Source: Gryganskiella cystojenkinii
Taxonomy: Eukaryota; Mortierellomycota; Mortierellomycetes; Mortierellales; Mortierellaceae
NCBI GenBank assembly: GCA_015852425.1
Contig: JAAAIG010001125.1
Location: 1 to 10,381, forward strand
Direction: 5' to 3'
DNA length: 10,381 bases
The first letter of the stretch is position 1. Every line of letters begins with the position of its first letter. The translations under genes were made by a program, and so were the position numbers. The notes below the pieces were generated by a model. It worked only from the letters and a program-made list of their open reading frames with translations. It ran no database searches and was not told the origin of the DNA. Positions 7,763-10,381 of this stretch are shown here, piece by piece.

Positions 7763-9232
7763 CCTGGTTTTGTCAGAGCTGCAAACAATAAAAAAAAAAG
7801 TTCCTGTGAGGGAATTGCGTCCGAGTGAGAAACATTGTACTTTTCGAATAAACAATGGAGCATGCTGTATATGTCTTTGGGCTGAAGACAGCGAACACCT
7901 CATGGAACTGTTGCACTTTGCAGCGTTTTCGATTTAATTGGTTTCCTATTCTCAACTTTCCCCTTCACAAAATGACCTCTTTCATGTTTTTCGTCACCGC
8001 TCTTGTTTCGTTCCAATATTCGGCTTTCTTTTTCATTCCTCTTGTACTCAATCTGTACGCATTCACTCGCAGGACCATTCACAGTGGCCGCGTCTCGTTA
8101 TTTTTTTTACATACGTTCAAGCAGCTATCGTTCGCTGCAGTTTTTACAGCCGTTCTTCTTTTGCTCGTTCCGCCCTGGCTGCTCTTGTTCGCTTATACTT
8201 TATTTTCTCTTCCCACCACTCTTTTCTCGTTAATGTTCAAAACGAATATTGACGAGACTCAGAGGGGGATCGTACAGCGGCTCTGTGATCGATTCAATGA
8301 CAGATTTTTTTGTTTGTTATTACAGTGTCAAGCAGTAGAATTCCGCTAGGGTCGAAGGCACGAGGTTTAAGATGCGAGGCTTGGTGGGTCAAAGTAGAAT
8401 AGGTTTCGAGTAATGAGGACTATAGAAAAGATATGCATTGACTGGTGATCATGGACGAAAAAGGGGAAGAATAAAACAAAAGCAAAGCTAGTGCTTGAAT
8501 TGAAGGTTTGTAGGAGTATCTACTTCCTCTTGTTGACTCGCTTGCAACAGACACCACAAGGGAAATGAATGTGAAATAGGATAGAGCTGATGCGTTTTTT
8601 TCGGTAGACTGAGCATGTGCCATGGCATACTAAAGGAGGATCGTCGTCAATAGTATCTCTTAGAGTCAAAGGATCAAAAAGAATGAGGCGACCTCGAGAA
8701 GCGAGGAAGTAGAAAGGTGGTCGAGATGCCTTTCGACTGCTTTTCAGTTCCAATAACCTCCACAACTCTGTGAAATGGATGATGACTTTTTGACTAGAGA
8801 GGACGGGAAGAGAGGGCTGTTGTTTCGAGTGGCTTGACATGCAAAAAATCAGGAATCCATCCTTGCCTCAGCTGGATCGTAATCCAGGAATAGAGCGAAC
8901 CACAAGGCTTTCACCCACCTTTCCACCCTCTGGCAGTCTTCCTGCTACTGCTGCTCCAAGGTCGATGGGCGAAGTCGTCCCATGTCCCATCATAGACTAC
9001 TGTGCTTTTTTCTGATTAAGGTTCAAAGTGTCAAAGTCGACAGCCACAATTTTTTTCTTTACTCCGCTTCCATGCTCCCACGCTCTCAAAAAAAAGACAC
9101 TAACTCAAGCGGCGATTCATCCTCTCTTTTCTTCTCTTTTCTTCTCGCTTCACTACTCCACTTTTTCACCGACAATCACCGCACAGGAACAGGAATCGCC
9201 CATATCATTTACCGTCATCAAACAGGACGCCA
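7763..9232. other. Intergenic region, no supported gene
   Basis: After the two polyadenylation signals the plus strand is pyrimidine-rich from about 7950 to 8320, and a 164-codon frame (7855-8349) is open but very hydrophobic, which T-rich DNA alone can produce. A 106-codon minus-strand frame (8520-8840) has a more balanced composition but matches nothing I know. About 8980-9180 is again pyrimidine-rich and probably belongs to the promoter and leader of the next gene. AATAAA at 8470-8475 on the plus strand has no assignable gene. Confidence 0.5.
7787..7792 (+). terminator. AATAAA polyadenylation signal of the SSH4-like gene
   Basis: AATAAA starts 25 nt after the stop codon and is followed by further A residues. 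A second AATAAA at 7847-7852 could be an alternative site. The positions suit 3' end formation, but the cleavage point is not visible. Confidence 0.55.
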
Positions 9233-10381
9233 ATGACGACGACCACGGGTCCCCTGCCACCTCCACCAGCGTATGGGAATTTTGGTTACCATCTAACGGG
9301 CAATGCCCAACATCGACAACAACAACAGCAACAACAGCAACAACAGCAACAACAACAACAACAACAGCAACAGCAGCAACCTTATCCCTCAATGTCTGTC
9401 TCGTCTCCCGTTTCAGTCTCCCATACACCATCGGCAATCATATCAAGACTGGGACCAATAGAAAATCCCATGATACCTACGCTTTCTGCAACACCCCTAG
9501 CGGCCGCCTCTGCGCCTATCCAACCATCGTCCTCGTCATCAATAACACTGTCACAGAGCGAGCAAATACTGATTGAAGTCGATCAAGATCTGCTCAAGGT
9601 CAATCGACTCTTATCTGAAATCGCCCGAGCCCTCTCCAGGACCGGATCGGCCACGGATATTCCTATTACACCGTCAACATCCTTTGATGAACTCGAGTGT
9701 TTTGAGCTCTACCACCCAGATCCTCAGACCTGTCTCGCAGGTCTGACCAAGGAACGTCAACGATTATTGGAGTCGAGACAGGCACTTAGGTTACAGTGGA
9801 TCGGTATTCAGGCGCAGTCAGGTAATTGAGCTGTTCACTCTACTTTCTTTTCCAGAGTTGACAAGATAAAAACAAAGGAGACCCAAGAGTTTGCATCTTC
9901 TGACCTATTCTATTTTTCACACTTCCCGGCAGATCGACAGAGTGGAAATACCGAAGGCTCGACCTCCCACTCACAATCACCTACTGGAGCATCCTCATCA
10001 TCATCAGCACGATGTAACACCAACCTCGATATCAACAATGCAGAGCCTGGAGCACTCTCCTCGGCCTCTGTGGCGGTGACCTTAGCCCTACACGAAGCCG
10101 GTGCCGACCGACAGAACGAGCTCTCTAGGATCGACAGTCTCTTGAACGAGCTTCAAATCATAATCCAAAAGATCTCTGACACTAGTGGCCGTTTCGCAAT
10201 CCCGCAAAGTTATTTTAATTCTCCGAGGGTCTCCCATCTCTATCGAGGTGATCGAACAGTGGTCCTCAAGACTTTAGACGAGGAAGTTGCCAGGCTGCAT
10301 CATCAACGGCTAGAACTTTTGAAGACCCATCAGTCCCTGCATGTCCAGGGGTTGATCGCTCAGATGCGATGTCTGTCCAAG
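9233..10381 (+). CDS. Unrecognised PPxY and poly-Q protein with helical repeats, 3' end outside window
   Basis: Exon 1 (9233-9821) and exon 2 (9933 onward) join in phase 1 across a 111-nt intron (GTAATT donor, CTGAC branch site near 9900, GGCAG acceptor). The frame is still open at the last base, giving 346 residues so far. I do not recognise the family. Visible parts are LPPPPAYGNF with PPAY at 11-14; a 21-Gln run at 29-49; a Ser/Pro/Thr-rich segment to about 108; a helical pair at about 110-134 and 160-195; a Ser-rich linker at about 197-245; and a second helical pair at about 250-278 and 302-341. The two pairs look like divergent copies. There is no signal peptide or membrane segment. The ATG is the first in frame with this coding sequence, in an acceptable context (gccaATGA); an upstream coding exon is not excluded. 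PPxY suggests binding to WW domains, possibly of Rsp5. Confidence 0.78.
9317..9379 (+). repeat. CAA/CAG tract encoding 21 glutamines
   Basis: Sixty-three nt of CAA and CAG codons (15 CAA, 6 CAG) encode residues 29-49 of the gene at 9233. The interruptions by CAG give a mixed CAACAG pattern, which tends to be more stable than a pure repeat. The open minus-strand frame across it (Val/Ala-rich) is a shadow. Confidence 0.95.

Noticed and set aside
7855..8349. 164-codon plus-strand open frame with several hydrophobic segments that could look like a membrane protein
   Set aside because: T-rich DNA gives Phe/Leu/Ser codons in any frame, the frame starts next to the polyadenylation signals of the upstream gene, and overlapping frames are equally open.
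8520..8840. 106-codon minus-strand open frame with balanced composition
   Set aside because: I recognise no domain and could not place introns or a polyadenylation signal. It is left as a weak candidate within the intergenic entry.
9153..9437. Minus-strand frame with a Val/Ala run resembling a membrane segment
   Set aside because: It is the antisense of the CAA/CAG glutamine tract of the gene at 9233.

Overview
This window looks like nuclear DNA of a filamentous fungus, most likely an early-diverging one of the Mucoromycota/Mortierellomycota type. The reasons are small spliceosomal introns with GTAAG-like donors and CTAAC/CTGAC branch sites, a Ssh4/Ear1-type ubiquitin-ligase adaptor, long pyrimidine-rich leaders and the fossil of an RNase H-bearing LINE. 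The phylum is an inference from gene content and style.

Layout: 1-665 has no convincing gene. 666 to about 1118 (minus) holds a frameshifted LINE RNase H remnant. About 1120-1942 is otherwise empty. 1943-2015 (minus) is an intact tRNA-Asn(GTT) with a downstream T7 terminator. 2221-3258 (plus) is a four-exon PPIL3-type cyclophilin whose first coding exon is only the ATG. 3259-4356 is intergenic, with two CCAAT boxes and a pyrimidine-rich leader. 4357-7762 (plus) is a three-exon Ssh4/Ear1-like SPRY protein with a transmembrane anchor, two PPxY motifs and an unusually long first intron of 1,096 nt. 7763-9232 has only polyadenylation signals and low-complexity sequence. 9233 to the window end (plus) is the 5' part of an unrecognised helical protein with a PPxY motif, a 21-residue glutamine tract and a divergent internal repeat.

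The cyclophilin is expected to be a spliceosome-associated housekeeping protein, and the tRNA serves translation. The Ssh4-like protein is expected to recruit a Rsp5/NEDD4-family ubiquitin ligase to endosomal or vacuolar membrane cargo. The last gene carries the same PPPAYG string as the Ssh4-like protein, so both could bind the same ligase. That link is an inference from the motif alone. No CRISPR array, prokaryotic operon or clearly new system is visible. The best leads are the repeat protein at the right edge and the long intron.
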